NCBI GenBank assembly: GCA_964387645.1
Contig: CAYLYM010000049.1
Coordinates: forward strand, 1 to 25,928
Length of the DNA: 25,928 nt
From: CAYLYM01 sp964387645
Lineage (GTDB): Bacteria > Calditrichota > Calditrichia > RBG-13-44-9
Direction of reading: 5' to 3'
In this document: positions 15,110 to 23,096 of the stretch, in pieces
Position numbering within the stretch: the stretch's first letter is position 1
How the letters are laid out: every line of letters starts with the position of its first letter
Notes under the pieces: model-generated
Seen by the model: the letters and a program-made list of their open reading frames with translations, nothing else
Told to the model about the DNA's origin: nothing
Databases searched by the model: none
Position numbers and translations under genes: made by a program

Positions 15110-16390
15110 ATGCTTGATTTAAAATTTATCCGAGAACATCCAGACCTGGTTAAACGCGGTATTAAAAACAAAGGCGAGATGGGTGATGTGGACAAAATCC
15201 TTCATCTTGATTCCAAACGCCGTTCAATTATTCAAGAAGTTGAACATTTAAAACATCAAAGGAATGAACTCTCGCGACAAGTTAGCCGATTGAAACGCCA
15301 GGGTAAGTCAGCGGATGATGTGATAACCCAAACACGCGAGATTAGTCAGAAAATAAAAAGTTTAGATGATCAGCTCAAACAGGTGGAAGTTGAGTTACGT
15401 AACGAACTTGATCAAATACCCAATTTACCACACAATTCTGTTCCGGTGGGAAAAGATGCCTCAGAAAATGTTGTCGTACGGGCATGGGGAAAGATTCCGG
15501 AATTTGATTTTGAGATTTCGGATCATCTGGAAATTGCTGAACGATTAGACATTGTTGATTTTCCCAGAGGAAGCAAAATCTCTGGAAGGGGTTTCCCTGT
15601 TTATAAAGGTATGGGAGCTCAACTGGAAAGGGCATTAATTAACTTTATGTTGGATACCCACATTTCCCAGCATGGTTATCGTGAAATTTATCCGCCTTTT
15701 ATGGTTAATCGTGAGAGTATGCGCGGCACGGGTCAGCTACCAAAATTGGAAGAAGATATGTATTTTTGCGAAAAAGATGATCTTTTTCTGATTCCTACTG
15801 CTGAGGTACCTGTCACAAATCTTCATCGTAATGAAGTGCTTTTTGCCGATCAATTACCCATCAAATACTGTGCGTTTTCGGCTTGTTTCCGTCGTGAAGC
15901 TGGATCGTGGGGAAAGGAAACGAGAGGATTTTTGAGACTTCATCAATTCAATAAAGTGGAATTAGTGAAAATAGTAGAACCACAACATTCTTATGATGAA
16001 TTAGAAATGTTGGTTAAAGATGCTTGCCATATCCTCGAACTTCTGGGAATTCCTTATCGTGTAGTTGAACTTTGTACGGGGGATTTGAGTTTTGCAGCGG
16101 CTAAATGCTATGATATTGAGGTTTGGTCGCCCGCTGAAAAAACCTGGTTAGAAGCCAGTAGTTGTAGCAACTTCGAAGCATTTCAGGCCAGACGAATGAA
16201 TTTACGTTATCGACCAAGCTCTACTTCTAAACCAGAATTCCCACATACTTTAAATGGTTCGGGATTGGCTACATCTCGACTAATGGTTTCGCTTTTGGAG
16301 ATTAATCAAACTGACGAAGGCTCGGTTATTGTTCCAGAACCATTAAGACGATACACAGGTTTTGGTGTTATTAAAAGAAAAGTATACTAA
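15110..16390 (+). CDS. serS: seryl-tRNA synthetase
   Basis: Charges tRNA-Ser with serine. The 426 residues have the N-terminal tRNA-binding coiled-coil arm (about 30-100, rich in lysine, glutamate and glutamine) and a class II catalytic domain: TGQLPKLEEDMYF near 207-219, TAEVPVTN at 230-237, motif 2 around 258-285 (CFRREAGSWGKETRGFLRLHQF), and motif 3 NGSGLATSR at 382-390. A strong ribosome-binding site (AGAGGAG) precedes the ATG. It lies 12 bases after the aminotransferase and six bases before the acyltransferase, so the three genes are probably co-transcribed. Confidence 0.97.
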   Translation: MLDLKFIREHPDLVKRGIKNKGEMGDVDKILHLDSKRRSIIQEVEHLKHQRNELSRQVSRLKRQGKSADDVITQTREISQKIKSLDDQLKQVEVELRNELDQIPNLPHNSVPVGKDASENVVVRAWGKIPEFDFEISDHLEIAERLDIVDFPRGSKISGRGFPVYKGMGAQLERALINFMLDTHISQHGYREIYPPFMVNRESMRGTGQLPKLEEDMYFCEKDDLFLIPTAEVPVTNLHRNEVLFADQLPIKYCAFSACFRREAGSWGKETRGFLRLHQFNKVELVKIVEPQHSYDELEMLVKDACHILELLGIPYRVVELCTGDLSFAAAKCYDIEVWSPAEKTWLEASSCSNFEAFQARRMNLRYRPSSTSKPEFPHTLNGSGLATSRLMVSLLEINQTDEGSVIVPEPLRRYTGFGVIKRKVY

Positions 16391-16396
16391 TTCTAT

Positions 16397-17110
16397 ATGT
16401 TAAGAACTATAATTTTCACTGTAGTAATTACTATTATTACAATATTAGGAGTCTTGATAACAATACCAGTAGGTATAGTAAATCCATATTCAAGAATAAA
16501 TACGGCTGTTATTCGACTCTGGAGTCGAATCCTGGTATGGGTTGCCGGTATACGCTTAAAAGTTGAAGGTTTAGAGAATATCCAAAAGGGACAATCATAT
16601 ATCGTTATCGGGAATCATCAAAGTCATATGGATATTCCTGTGACTGTGACGGCTCTTCCATTGCCAATACGAATAATGTCTAAAAAGGAATTATTTAAAA
16701 TTCCAGTGTTTGGATGGGGGATGCGTTCGGTGGGTATTTTGGAAATCGATCGTTCAAATCGAAAGAGAGCCATTGAGACATTGAGCCAAGCAGAAGGGAT
16801 AATTTTAAAAAACCGCCTTTCAATATTAGCCTTTCCAGAAGGTACCCGAAGTAAGGATGGGAAGATTCACGCTTTTAAAAAAGGTCCATTCATTTTAGCA
16901 ATTAACACACAATTGCCTGTTCTGCCGATTTCCATAAGCGGTACCAGAAAGATTCTTCCGAAGGGTACACTTAAGTTAAAAGGAGGAAAGGTTCTTGTAA
17001 AAATTCATTCTCCAATTTCAACAAAAGGACTTACAATAGATGACCGCCATGACTTACTTAAAGTATCAAAAGAAATTATCGAGAGCGGTTTTATTGAGAA
17101 TTATGGTTAA
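16397..17110 (+). CDS. plsC: 1-acyl-sn-glycerol-3-phosphate acyltransferase (PlsC family)
   Basis: Membrane enzyme that adds the second acyl chain to lysophosphatidic acid, giving phosphatidic acid for phospholipid synthesis. The 237 residues begin with a hydrophobic anchor (about 3-30). The acyltransferase motif I NHQSHMD has the catalytic His74 and Asp79 with HX4D spacing. ELFKIPVFGWGM at 98-109 and FPEGTRS at 146-152 (motif III, phosphate binding) follow, and then VLPISISGTR. It starts six bases after serS. The gene symbol follows the family; a related acyl donor or acceptor is possible. Confidence 0.9.
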   Translation: MLRTIIFTVVITIITILGVLITIPVGIVNPYSRINTAVIRLWSRILVWVAGIRLKVEGLENIQKGQSYIVIGNHQSHMDIPVTVTALPLPIRIMSKKELFKIPVFGWGMRSVGILEIDRSNRKRAIETLSQAEGIILKNRLSILAFPEGTRSKDGKIHAFKKGPFILAINTQLPVLPISISGTRKILPKGTLKLKGGKVLVKIHSPISTKGLTIDDRHDLLKVSKEIIESGFIENYG

Positions 17111-17753
17111 AGCGATGATATGATTCGTTCTCTATAGACAGAAGTTTAACTTGAACATCTTAAGATTACGGTCAAAAGGAGAAGAAATGAGCCAATTTTT
17201 AAATCTTGTTATTGTCAACTGGATAAGGGGGGATTTATTATTCCAGGTTTGGGAGATGTGGGAGATAGGTGCTTTGATACTTGATCAACATAATGTTTAG
17301 AGCTCTTGAGTTTTAAACATCAAAAATAATCAGTTCATCCAACCGTTCATTAACCATGGAATTGATTCTCCATGAGTAGAATTTATAGACTGACTAAAAT
17401 TTAATCCAACCTTCTGATTGTTAGTAGTGCTAAACTTTATTAATGATTGTTTATGTTAATATGTGCGTTTATGCTATTTTGAATCAATGAGATGAAAAAA
17501 ATCGTAAATATCCTTTCACTGTCAACTTTTGGATTTGAAAATACCACTTTTACTATGTCGAAAAAAGCCAAAAACGTTGATCAATTTCCGCTGTATTTAC
17601 AGTATAATAACTGTTTTTTCAATTAATTATTGGATTTTTTATTGTATTAAACTAATCTTTTTCAGGAGTAATATCTCCAACTAAATGATCTTTTTCTTGG
17701 AATTTTTTAATTTTATTAGAATTAGATAAGAAAAACTTTTTCTATATAAAAGA
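17111..17753. other. long gene-poor spacer between convergent plsC and GGDEF genes
   Basis: About 640 bases holding no intact gene I can defend. The first part carries the upp C-terminal relic. A 15-base palindrome AGAAAAA-C-TTTTTCT (17729-17743) lies just past the end of the GGDEF gene and may take part in ending its transcript. Two short frames (17187-17300 and 17492-17626) are discussed among the rejected items. Confidence 0.5.
17207..17284 (+). pseudogene. upp: C-terminal scrap of uracil phosphoribosyltransferase
   Basis: One reading frame ends with LDKGGFIIPGLGDVGDRCFDT followed by TGA (17282-17284). This closely follows the invariant UPRTase C-terminus (GYIVPGLGDAGDRLFGT), which binds uracil. 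The frame is open back to a TAA near 17146, but upstream codons no longer resemble the enzyme and there is no start or PRPP-binding motif. I read it as the last trace of a deleted pyrimidine-salvage gene. Identification rests on about 18 residues. Confidence 0.6.
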
Positions 17754-19448
17754 TCAATCAGGAATGGTACAAACTTTATTTCGACCAGAATTTTTAGCAA
17801 GATAGAGAGCGCGGTCAGCGGATCGTATAAGCTGGTAAGCTGTTTCTCCATCATAGGGAAATGTGGCTACTCCAAGACTTATAGTGAGCTTTTCATAAGG
17901 GAGTTCATTTGCTCTGGGAAATTGTGTTTCTTCTACAATACGTCTTAACTTTTCTGCGACGCGTTCTGCTTCTTCCCGGTCAAGTTCAGGACAGATAATA
18001 ACAAATTCTTCACCACCATATCTGGCAACAATATCGCTACTACGGGTATTTTCCATCATCAAACGAGCAATTTTCCGTAGGATGAAATCCCCTGCTTGAT
18101 GACCAAAATTATCGTTATACATTTTAAAGAAATCAATGTCAATCATAATGAGTGAAAATTTGGATTTGTGTCTTTGATTACGGCTGATTTCTCTATTGAG
18201 TTGATGCATTAAATAGCGGTAATTAAAAAGATTTGTTAATGGATCTGTTATGGCTTCTTTCTCAGCCCGGATAAATAGAAAGTGTAATTTCTCCATCAAC
18301 TGAATATTTTGATACATATAACTTGTTGTTCTAAATAATGTTTCTAAAAATTGGTATTCATAGGAAGCAATTAAGCGTTTGGTCTTGTAATTGTCGAGAA
18401 AAATGAATCCACCTCGATAAAGCGATTCGCTGGCAAGGTATTCTTTAAGGTGGTTTAGAATCAAATCAATATCTGATTCTTTTTGATCATGTAATCTGGG
18501 GAGATATGCCCCTAACATCGGCATAATTAGTTCTTTTATATCTTCCGATCGCGGTTTTATTTTTGGGATTCCCAGATATGCAAAAATGAATTGATTAATA
18601 TTCAACTTTTTTAAATAATTATGAATTTTTTTGTTCTTAATCTTATTAATATTAGGAACAAAAAGAACCTGCTTTTCTAAAAATAATTTTTTGAAAAATG
18701 AGTTATTAAAAGGATAGGCAAATTGATTCCATTCTTTATTCGGAAGACCTTCGGCATAGTAAATTTTCATCACCATATTCACATCATCAACATCGAAAAA
18801 GATACATCTATCATATTTAAAATTTTTAAAAATTTCCTGAACTAAAGTTTTTTTAAATTCTTGCGGTGATTTACAAGTTTGTAGCCTTGAGAAAATGGAC
18901 AGGATTTTCTCAAGATAATTATTATAATCTTTAAGCCGTTTCGTTGTACTGGATAATTTAGTATTGATCTTTTCGAGTTCTTGTACTTTGGATGTTAAAT
19001 GATTAACCAGAGAAATCTCGTATCGACTATGATAATAGTCTTTTTGCTCTTCCTGAATCCCTTCTCTTTTTCCTTCTAAAAATTTTAGAAGTTGTTCTGG
19101 GAAAATTTTCACATCTATTGGTTTTCTCAAGAATCCATCGCAACCCGCAATAAGCGTCATTTCTCGAGCATCTTCATTTGTTAAACCTGTAAGAGCAACG
19201 ACTACGATATCTCTGAGGTCTTCGGAGTTTTTAATTTTTGTAGTTAACTCTGTACCTGAAATATCTGGAAGATTGATGTCCATTAAAATTAAATCAGGTT
19301 TGATCATCGTAGCTTTTTTTAATCCTTCTAAACCGGATGATGCCTCATAAAATTGAAAAGGTTCCCGACTCAGCACCTTTTTTACCAACATACGGGAACT
19401 GAGGTCGTCTTCGATATAAAGAATTTTTGTTTTTTTCCATGATTGCAT
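17754..19448 (-). CDS. response regulator with GAF-like and GGDEF (diguanylate cyclase) domains
   Basis: Predicted diguanylate cyclase making cyclic di-GMP under phosphorelay control. Residues 5-125 form a receiver domain: acidic pocket EDD at 13-15, phosphoacceptor Asp57 in LILMDINLPD, the ALTG switch threonine near 86 and the RKP lysine near 108. A coiled coil (about 150-190) leads to a divergent GAF-like region (about 190-400). The GGDEF domain (about 395-564) has DPLTNLFNYRYL, the intact active site GGEEF at 478-482, and an inhibitory I-site RSSD (469-472) five residues before it, so product inhibition is expected. No partner histidine kinase is adjacent. It stands alone between long spacers. 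The start has only a weak ribosome-binding site. Confidence 0.93.
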   Translation of the reverse strand: MQSWKKTKILYIEDDLSSRMLVKKVLSREPFQFYEASSGLEGLKKATMIKPDLILMDINLPDISGTELTTKIKNSEDLRDIVVVALTGLTNEDAREMTLIAGCDGFLRKPIDVKIFPEQLLKFLEGKREGIQEEQKDYYHSRYEISLVNHLTSKVQELEKINTKLSSTTKRLKDYNNYLEKILSIFSRLQTCKSPQEFKKTLVQEIFKNFKYDRCIFFDVDDVNMVMKIYYAEGLPNKEWNQFAYPFNNSFFKKLFLEKQVLFVPNINKIKNKKIHNYLKKLNINQFIFAYLGIPKIKPRSEDIKELIMPMLGAYLPRLHDQKESDIDLILNHLKEYLASESLYRGGFIFLDNYKTKRLIASYEYQFLETLFRTTSYMYQNIQLMEKLHFLFIRAEKEAITDPLTNLFNYRYLMHQLNREISRNQRHKSKFSLIMIDIDFFKMYNDNFGHQAGDFILRKIARLMMENTRSSDIVARYGGEEFVIICPELDREEAERVAEKLRRIVEETQFPRANELPYEKLTISLGVATFPYDGETAYQLIRSADRALYLAKNSGRNKVCTIPD

Positions 19449-19927
19449 ATTTAAAAGATAGTGTTTCTTATTAAGGAAGTGTTCTTTTTTAAGTTAAATT
19501 TTTATTTGATTATATTTTCTTGGAATATAGAACACATCTTTTTCAGATGCAAGATGGATTTTCTGTGAGTTAGATATATTTTTAAAAATAGAAATACTTT
19601 CCTAAAAGTGATAATAATATTATTTCATCTGAATCTGGCTTAATCTACTTTTTTTGATATAATAACTTATATACCAACATTCGAATTTTCTTATCTACAT
19701 AAATTTCTCAGCTTATAATATCGATACTATCTAAGTATTTGAATTTTAGGAAATTAACAGCTTTAGATATTTTCCATCAGTACAGAATATTTACATCAGA
19801 GAAAAATGATTCAGATTTTTTTCAATTATTAATTGTTTGTTTTGTTGAAAAATAATTTTTTCAGCAGTTGTAAGTTTTTGGCATGGTTTTAGCCATTTGT
19901 GTGCGACTTAATTTTAGGAAGTTTTTT
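19449..19927. other. AT-rich spacer between divergent GGDEF and YitT-type genes
   Basis: About 480 bases with very low GC and no gene. It includes CATCT-TTTTC-AGATG near 19536-19550 and separated GTGTTC/GAACAC repeats near 19480 and 19530, of unknown meaning. The sigma-54-like site for the right-hand gene is near its end. Confidence 0.45.
19878..19893 (+). promoter_or_regulatory. sigma-54-like (-24/-12) promoter for the YitT-type gene
   Basis: TTGGCATGGTTTTAGC: the -24 GG (19880-19881) and -12 GC (19892-19893) are separated by exactly 10 bases, and TTGGCA matches the upstream consensus. A start near 19905 leaves room for the AGGAAG ribosome-binding site at 19916-19921 and the ATG at 19928. 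Confidence 0.5.
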
Positions 19928-20860
19928 ATGGGTAAATTATTTAAACATTCTGTTTTTATTGATTATTGTTTCATTACCTTGGGCTCCGCGATAATGGCTT
20001 TAGGCATCGGGGTTTTTTTAGTGGATGCCCGAGTTGTTCCTGGTGGTGTCAGTGGTTTATCAATGGCGATTTATTATTTATCCAACAAATCTCTTCCAGT
20101 TGGTTTGATGATGTGGTTATTAAATATCCCTCTTTACCTGTGGGGATTGAAAGAATTAGGGAAACGTTTTGGTGTTCGAACTTTTTATGGATTCACAGTT
20201 AATTCGTTTTTTATTGATCTTTTTCGTGGTGATATTCCTGGTTTTAGTTTTATCCATCTCCAGGATAGTGCTACTATAACAGATTTGCTTGAGAATGATT
20301 TTCTTTTTTTGATTTTGATTGGTGCCGTACTGCTGGGGGTTGGATTGGGAATTATATTCAAATTCAAGGGGACGACTGCCGGTTCAGATATCGTAGCCGC
20401 GATTTTACAAAAACGCCATGGGATTAAACCCGGCCAGGCATTTATGATGACCGATTTTTTTGTTATCTCCTTTGCTGGACTGGTGATACATTTTAAAGGA
20501 CTGGCCACTACCCGGCCTGCTATGTCTTTAACTCTCTATGCTTTTTTTCTTTTGTTTATCTCGAGTAAGATTGTTGATGTTATTTTGGACGGATTTGATT
20601 ATGCACGCGCGGCCTACATTATTTCTGATGAATATGAAAAAATTGCCCGGGCAATTATGTACAAACTAAGTCGAGGAGCCACAGCAGTTAAAGCTCATGG
20701 ACTATATCAACAAGTCGAAAGAGAGGTGATTTTAACTGTGGTTACACGAAAAGAAATCGGTCTTCTGATAGAAATCATCGAAGACATTGATCCAGATGCG
20801 TTTGTGATCATTACAGATGTTCACGAAGTGTTGGGTAAGGGATTTCGGAGAAGAATTTAA
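19928..20860 (+). CDS. YitT-family (DUF161/DUF2179) membrane protein
   Basis: A 310-residue integral membrane protein of unknown function. About five hydrophobic segments (roughly 10-35, 50-75, 80-100, 115-140 and 170-195) form the YitT/DUF161 part, with the family's LVDARVVPGGVSGLSMAIYY near 30-50 and FKGTTAGSDIVAAIL around 140-155. The cytoplasmic DUF2179 domain (about 220-305) has GATAVKAHGLY and ends DAFVIITDVHEVLGKGF. I chose the ATG at 19928 because AGGAAG sits six bases before it. The ATG at 19883 would lie inside the sigma-54-like site and would put charged residues ahead of the first helix. It is a single gene. Confidence 0.9.
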   Translation: MGKLFKHSVFIDYCFITLGSAIMALGIGVFLVDARVVPGGVSGLSMAIYYLSNKSLPVGLMMWLLNIPLYLWGLKELGKRFGVRTFYGFTVNSFFIDLFRGDIPGFSFIHLQDSATITDLLENDFLFLILIGAVLLGVGLGIIFKFKGTTAGSDIVAAILQKRHGIKPGQAFMMTDFFVISFAGLVIHFKGLATTRPAMSLTLYAFFLLFISSKIVDVILDGFDYARAAYIISDEYEKIARAIMYKLSRGATAVKAHGLYQQVEREVILTVVTRKEIGLLIEIIEDIDPDAFVIITDVHEVLGKGFRRRI

Positions 20861-21020
20861 CAAAAACATTTCATTGAATAGTAAAGATGTGGATAAATAA
20901 GCCAGAAATGTACAGATTTTTGTGCAAATATTTGATTTTTGTCAATTTCTTAAATTTCGATACATGTTGTTAATTTGGAATAATCAATAAGTTATGAAAA
21001 TAAAAATTATTGAAACAAAA

Positions 21021-21037
21021 TTGGCATAAAACTTGTA
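21021..21037 (+). promoter_or_regulatory. sigma-54-like promoter upstream of the 19-codon frame
   Basis: TTGGCATAAAACTTGTA: GG at 21023-21024, ten bases, then GT at 21035-21036 where the consensus has GC. All other key positions (TTGGCA, TTG) match. The start would fall near 21048, next to the 13-base palindrome ACTCAC-G-GTGAGT (21050-21062). Confidence 0.45.
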
Positions 21038-21112
21038 ATATTTGATTTAACTCACGGTGAGTCGGAAGGGATTTAGATAATTTAGATTAACTATAAAATG
21101 AAAGAGAACACT

Positions 21113-21172
21113 ATGAAAGTAAAAATGAAAATTAAGATGAAAATAAAGAGATCCCAAAATCCAGTGCGTTAA
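21113..21172 (+). CDS. 19-residue cationic repetitive peptide (putative)
   Basis: The frame encodes MKVKMKIKMKIKRSQNPVR. It opens with three repeats of Met-Lys-Val/Ile-Lys made from 12-base units, so eight of 19 residues are basic. It sits between a sigma-54-like promoter about 75 bases upstream and a strong intrinsic terminator ten bases after its stop, so a transcript of about 155 bases is likely. The ribosome-binding site is weak (AAAGAGA before ACACT). I recognise no family. It may be a translated micro-protein, a leader peptide, or an incidental frame in a small regulatory RNA; the sequence alone does not decide. Confidence 0.4.
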   Translation: MKVKMKIKMKIKRSQNPVR

Positions 21173-21181
21173 GATAGCTTT

Positions 21182-21207
21182 CGCCCCGCTTTGCGGGGCG
21201 TTTTTTT
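21182..21207 (+). terminator. strong Rho-independent terminator
   Basis: CGCCCCGC-TTT-GCGGGGCG (21182-21200), an 8-bp perfect GC stem, is followed directly by seven T (21201-21207). It is the strongest hairpin in the window and ends the small transcript; it could also stop read-through from the YitT-type gene. Confidence 0.92.
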
Positions 21208-21364
21208 AATATGGATAAAAAATCGTATCTTTCATCCCACTCAAAATTGATTCCTCTGATTTTACCTATATCGCCTCTAATTTTTTTTTAGGTTCATTAT
21301 AATAAAGCGTTCCTGAACTTGTTTGTTTGCCAATATAAATATGTTTAATAATGATGATAAAGCA

Positions 21365-21499
21365 GATTTCTTAATTCTCCCGACAAGTAGGGATTACTCG
21401 AAATGATGTTTTTTGGGAAAAACTAAGGATCTGGTGTATCGTTTAGACCGAAGTGAAATCCGTGGGGCGAAAGAAAACAGACGGGAAATAGAGAAATCT
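21365..21499. repeat. repeat-derived element with 8-bp terminal inverted repeats
   Basis: AGATTTCT at 21365-21372 and its complement AGAAATCT at 21492-21499 bound about 135 bases. Inside, TCCC-GACAAGTA-GGGA is followed by ACTCGAAATGATGTTTTTT, which matches the element at 11789-11817 (CTCGAAATGACGTTTTTT). A further inverted piece, GATTTCACTTCGGTC on the minus strand near 21446-21462, looks related. It is possibly a decayed composite of REP-like units or a small non-autonomous element. Confidence 0.35.
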
Positions 21500-21905
21500 T
21501 TGACGAATAAAATTCTTCATTTAAAAATTTATATGTATAGTATGAGCTTTTTTATTTATGAGTTCTCTCTAAAAAGAATTTTTAATCACCCTTAAGCCCT
21601 GGTGTCGAAATATAAACTAAGAAATTCTTTATTTTAGTTAGAATAACATTTGTAAGTAAATTACCTTCGGAGTGAACTCATTGGTGTTAAAATCTCAGAT
21701 ATACATTTCTGTAATGAGCCAATTATTTAAATTTGTTTAATTAAAGAAGCTAATTCTATTTACGAATAACATTTTCTATGTGATGAGTTGGATGATGAAT
21801 TATATAGCATTCAGGTATGTTTGATCAGGAAGTTATATTTTAAGATCGGGATGAGTTCTAAAAAATTTGTGTTCAGATGTATGATTAATTTAAGTAATAT
21901 TAAAC

Positions 21906-22691
21906 TTATTCATATAATTCAATAGATTTTTCTATAAGTATTTCCTTAATGAATTTCTCACATTCGTTATAAATATGTTTCTTTTCCACATCAATGGATA
22001 TGACATGGTATGATTCATTCAGGATGACCATTTTTTTTATTTTTGATGATATATGATCATAAATATACTGCAAGTTGCTAAAATGAACCGTCCTGTCTTT
22101 TTCAGAGTGAATAAGCAGAGCAGGTGCGGTAACTTCAGGTAGATCTTCTCTGGTATGTCGCATTAGACCCAGAACTTGATCGATTGACCGAACAGGGTAT
22201 TTGGAATATGAGGGTATTTGAAATTTTAAATTTTTGTCTCTAATATCAGGCCCTTTGGATTTATAATTGTATGTTATGAGGTGTCTGGCAATGGGTAATA
22301 ATTTTAGCCGCCAGTCTTTAAGAAATACAGCTCCAGCTAAAGAAATTACAGTGTCCACGGGGTGATGTGAGCTCAGGTGGAGAGCCAACGTTCCACCCAT
22401 ACTAATGCCACAAACAACGATATGTTTATATTGAGCTTTTAACTTAAAATACTCTTTTCGAACAGATGAATACCAATTTTGCCAGGTAATTTCTTTTAAA
22501 TCTGAGGGTGAAGTTCCGTGTCCAGGTAAAATAGGAACAGAGACGGTTAATCCTAAATTTTTATGAAGATGGAGCGCTAAATCTTTTCCTTCATAAGGAG
22601 AACCTGTGAAGCCATGTATGAAAAGAAAAGCAATCTCATTACCTTCTACAAAAATTGGTTCTGCTCCGGGTAATATAGATTTTTTTTTCAT
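21906..22691 (-). CDS. alpha/beta hydrolase, carboxylesterase/monoacylglycerol lipase type
   Basis: A 261-residue cytoplasmic serine esterase of the Est30/monoacylglycerol-lipase kind. The oxyanion motif HGFTGSP lies at 26-32 and PGHGTSP at 56-62. The nucleophile Ser97 is in GISMGG, the acid Asp199 in HSEKDRTV, and the base His229 in ESYHVISID, so the triad is complete. A lid-like insertion occupies about 120-175. The natural ester substrate is unknown. There is no signal peptide; the start MKKKSILPGAEPIFVEG is typical for the group. It is an isolated gene with a weak ribosome-binding site. Confidence 0.9.
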   Translation of the reverse strand: MKKKSILPGAEPIFVEGNEIAFLFIHGFTGSPYEGKDLALHLHKNLGLTVSVPILPGHGTSPSDLKEITWQNWYSSVRKEYFKLKAQYKHIVVCGISMGGTLALHLSSHHPVDTVISLAGAVFLKDWRLKLLPIARHLITYNYKSKGPDIRDKNLKFQIPSYSKYPVRSIDQVLGLMRHTREDLPEVTAPALLIHSEKDRTVHFSNLQYIYDHISSKIKKMVILNESYHVISIDVEKKHIYNECEKFIKEILIEKSIELYE

Positions 22692-23096
22692 ATAGGATCT
22701 GTTAAAATTTTTAGCGAAACTTTATTTATTCATTTAAATATTGTTATCTTTAATCCATTAATATTAGGGAGATCTAATTAGATTTATCTTCAAACTAAAC
22801 GTAATTATAATTAGATAAAATTTTCAGTAAAATTTAGAGTTAATTATGAATATTTAATTTATATCAATATTTGTAAAATTTTAATTTTAATTGTTTTTTT
22901 AATTTCAATCTATAATAAATTTTAAAGTTTTATTAAATATATTAAACTTTATCATATGACTTTCTTCAATTTAATAATGAAATTTTCGGGTACAAAATAT
23001 TTTTAAGAGAAAATGGTTGAAAATTAACATTTTTGTTTTACTTGCTTAAAAGATTTATCTATTCTATCTTTTGAACCTCTGATTTTAAGGTAGGAT
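22692..23096. other. very AT-rich divergent spacer before alr
   Basis: About 400 bases, one of the lowest-GC stretches in the window, made mostly of A/T runs. It separates the divergent hydrolase and alanine racemase genes and should hold both promoters, but none matches a consensus well. I see no gene or RNA fold. AAGGTAGG just before 23097 is the alr ribosome-binding site. Confidence 0.5.

Larger units (their letters stand above)
20861..21905. other. 1-kb intergenic region with small transcript and repeat remnants
   Basis: A long stretch without an ordinary gene. From left to right it holds an AT-rich part (20861-21020), the sigma-54-like site, 19-codon frame and terminator listed separately (21021-21207), and a region of repeat-like pieces (21365-21499). 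The remainder to 21905 is AT-rich sequence in which I see nothing. A 60-codon frame at 21413-21595 crosses the repeat pieces and is not protein-like. Confidence 0.5.

Noticed and set aside
17187..17300. 37-codon frame with a good AAGGAG site, opening MSQFLNLVIVNW
   Set aside because: It overlaps the upp relic in a different frame. The protein-like signal is in the relic's frame, and the peptide has no recognisable features.
17492..17626. 44-codon frame starting MKKIVNILSLSTFG, resembling a signal-peptide start
   Set aside because: Weak ribosome-binding site, no cleavage site, no family resemblance; chance is likely in AT-rich DNA.
19883..19927. Upstream ATG for the YitT-type gene
   Set aside because: It sits inside the sigma-54-like promoter and lacks a ribosome-binding site; the ATG at 19928 has AGGAAG at ideal spacing.
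21413..21595. 60-codon frame (LVYRLDRSEIRGAKENRREIEK)
   Set aside because: It lies inside the repeat-derived element; its charged look comes from repeat sequence and it has no ribosome-binding site.
22692..23096. Possible structured RNA or origin in the very AT-rich spacer
   Set aside because: No repeated boxes, stems or known RNA motifs; it looks like plain AT-rich intergenic DNA.
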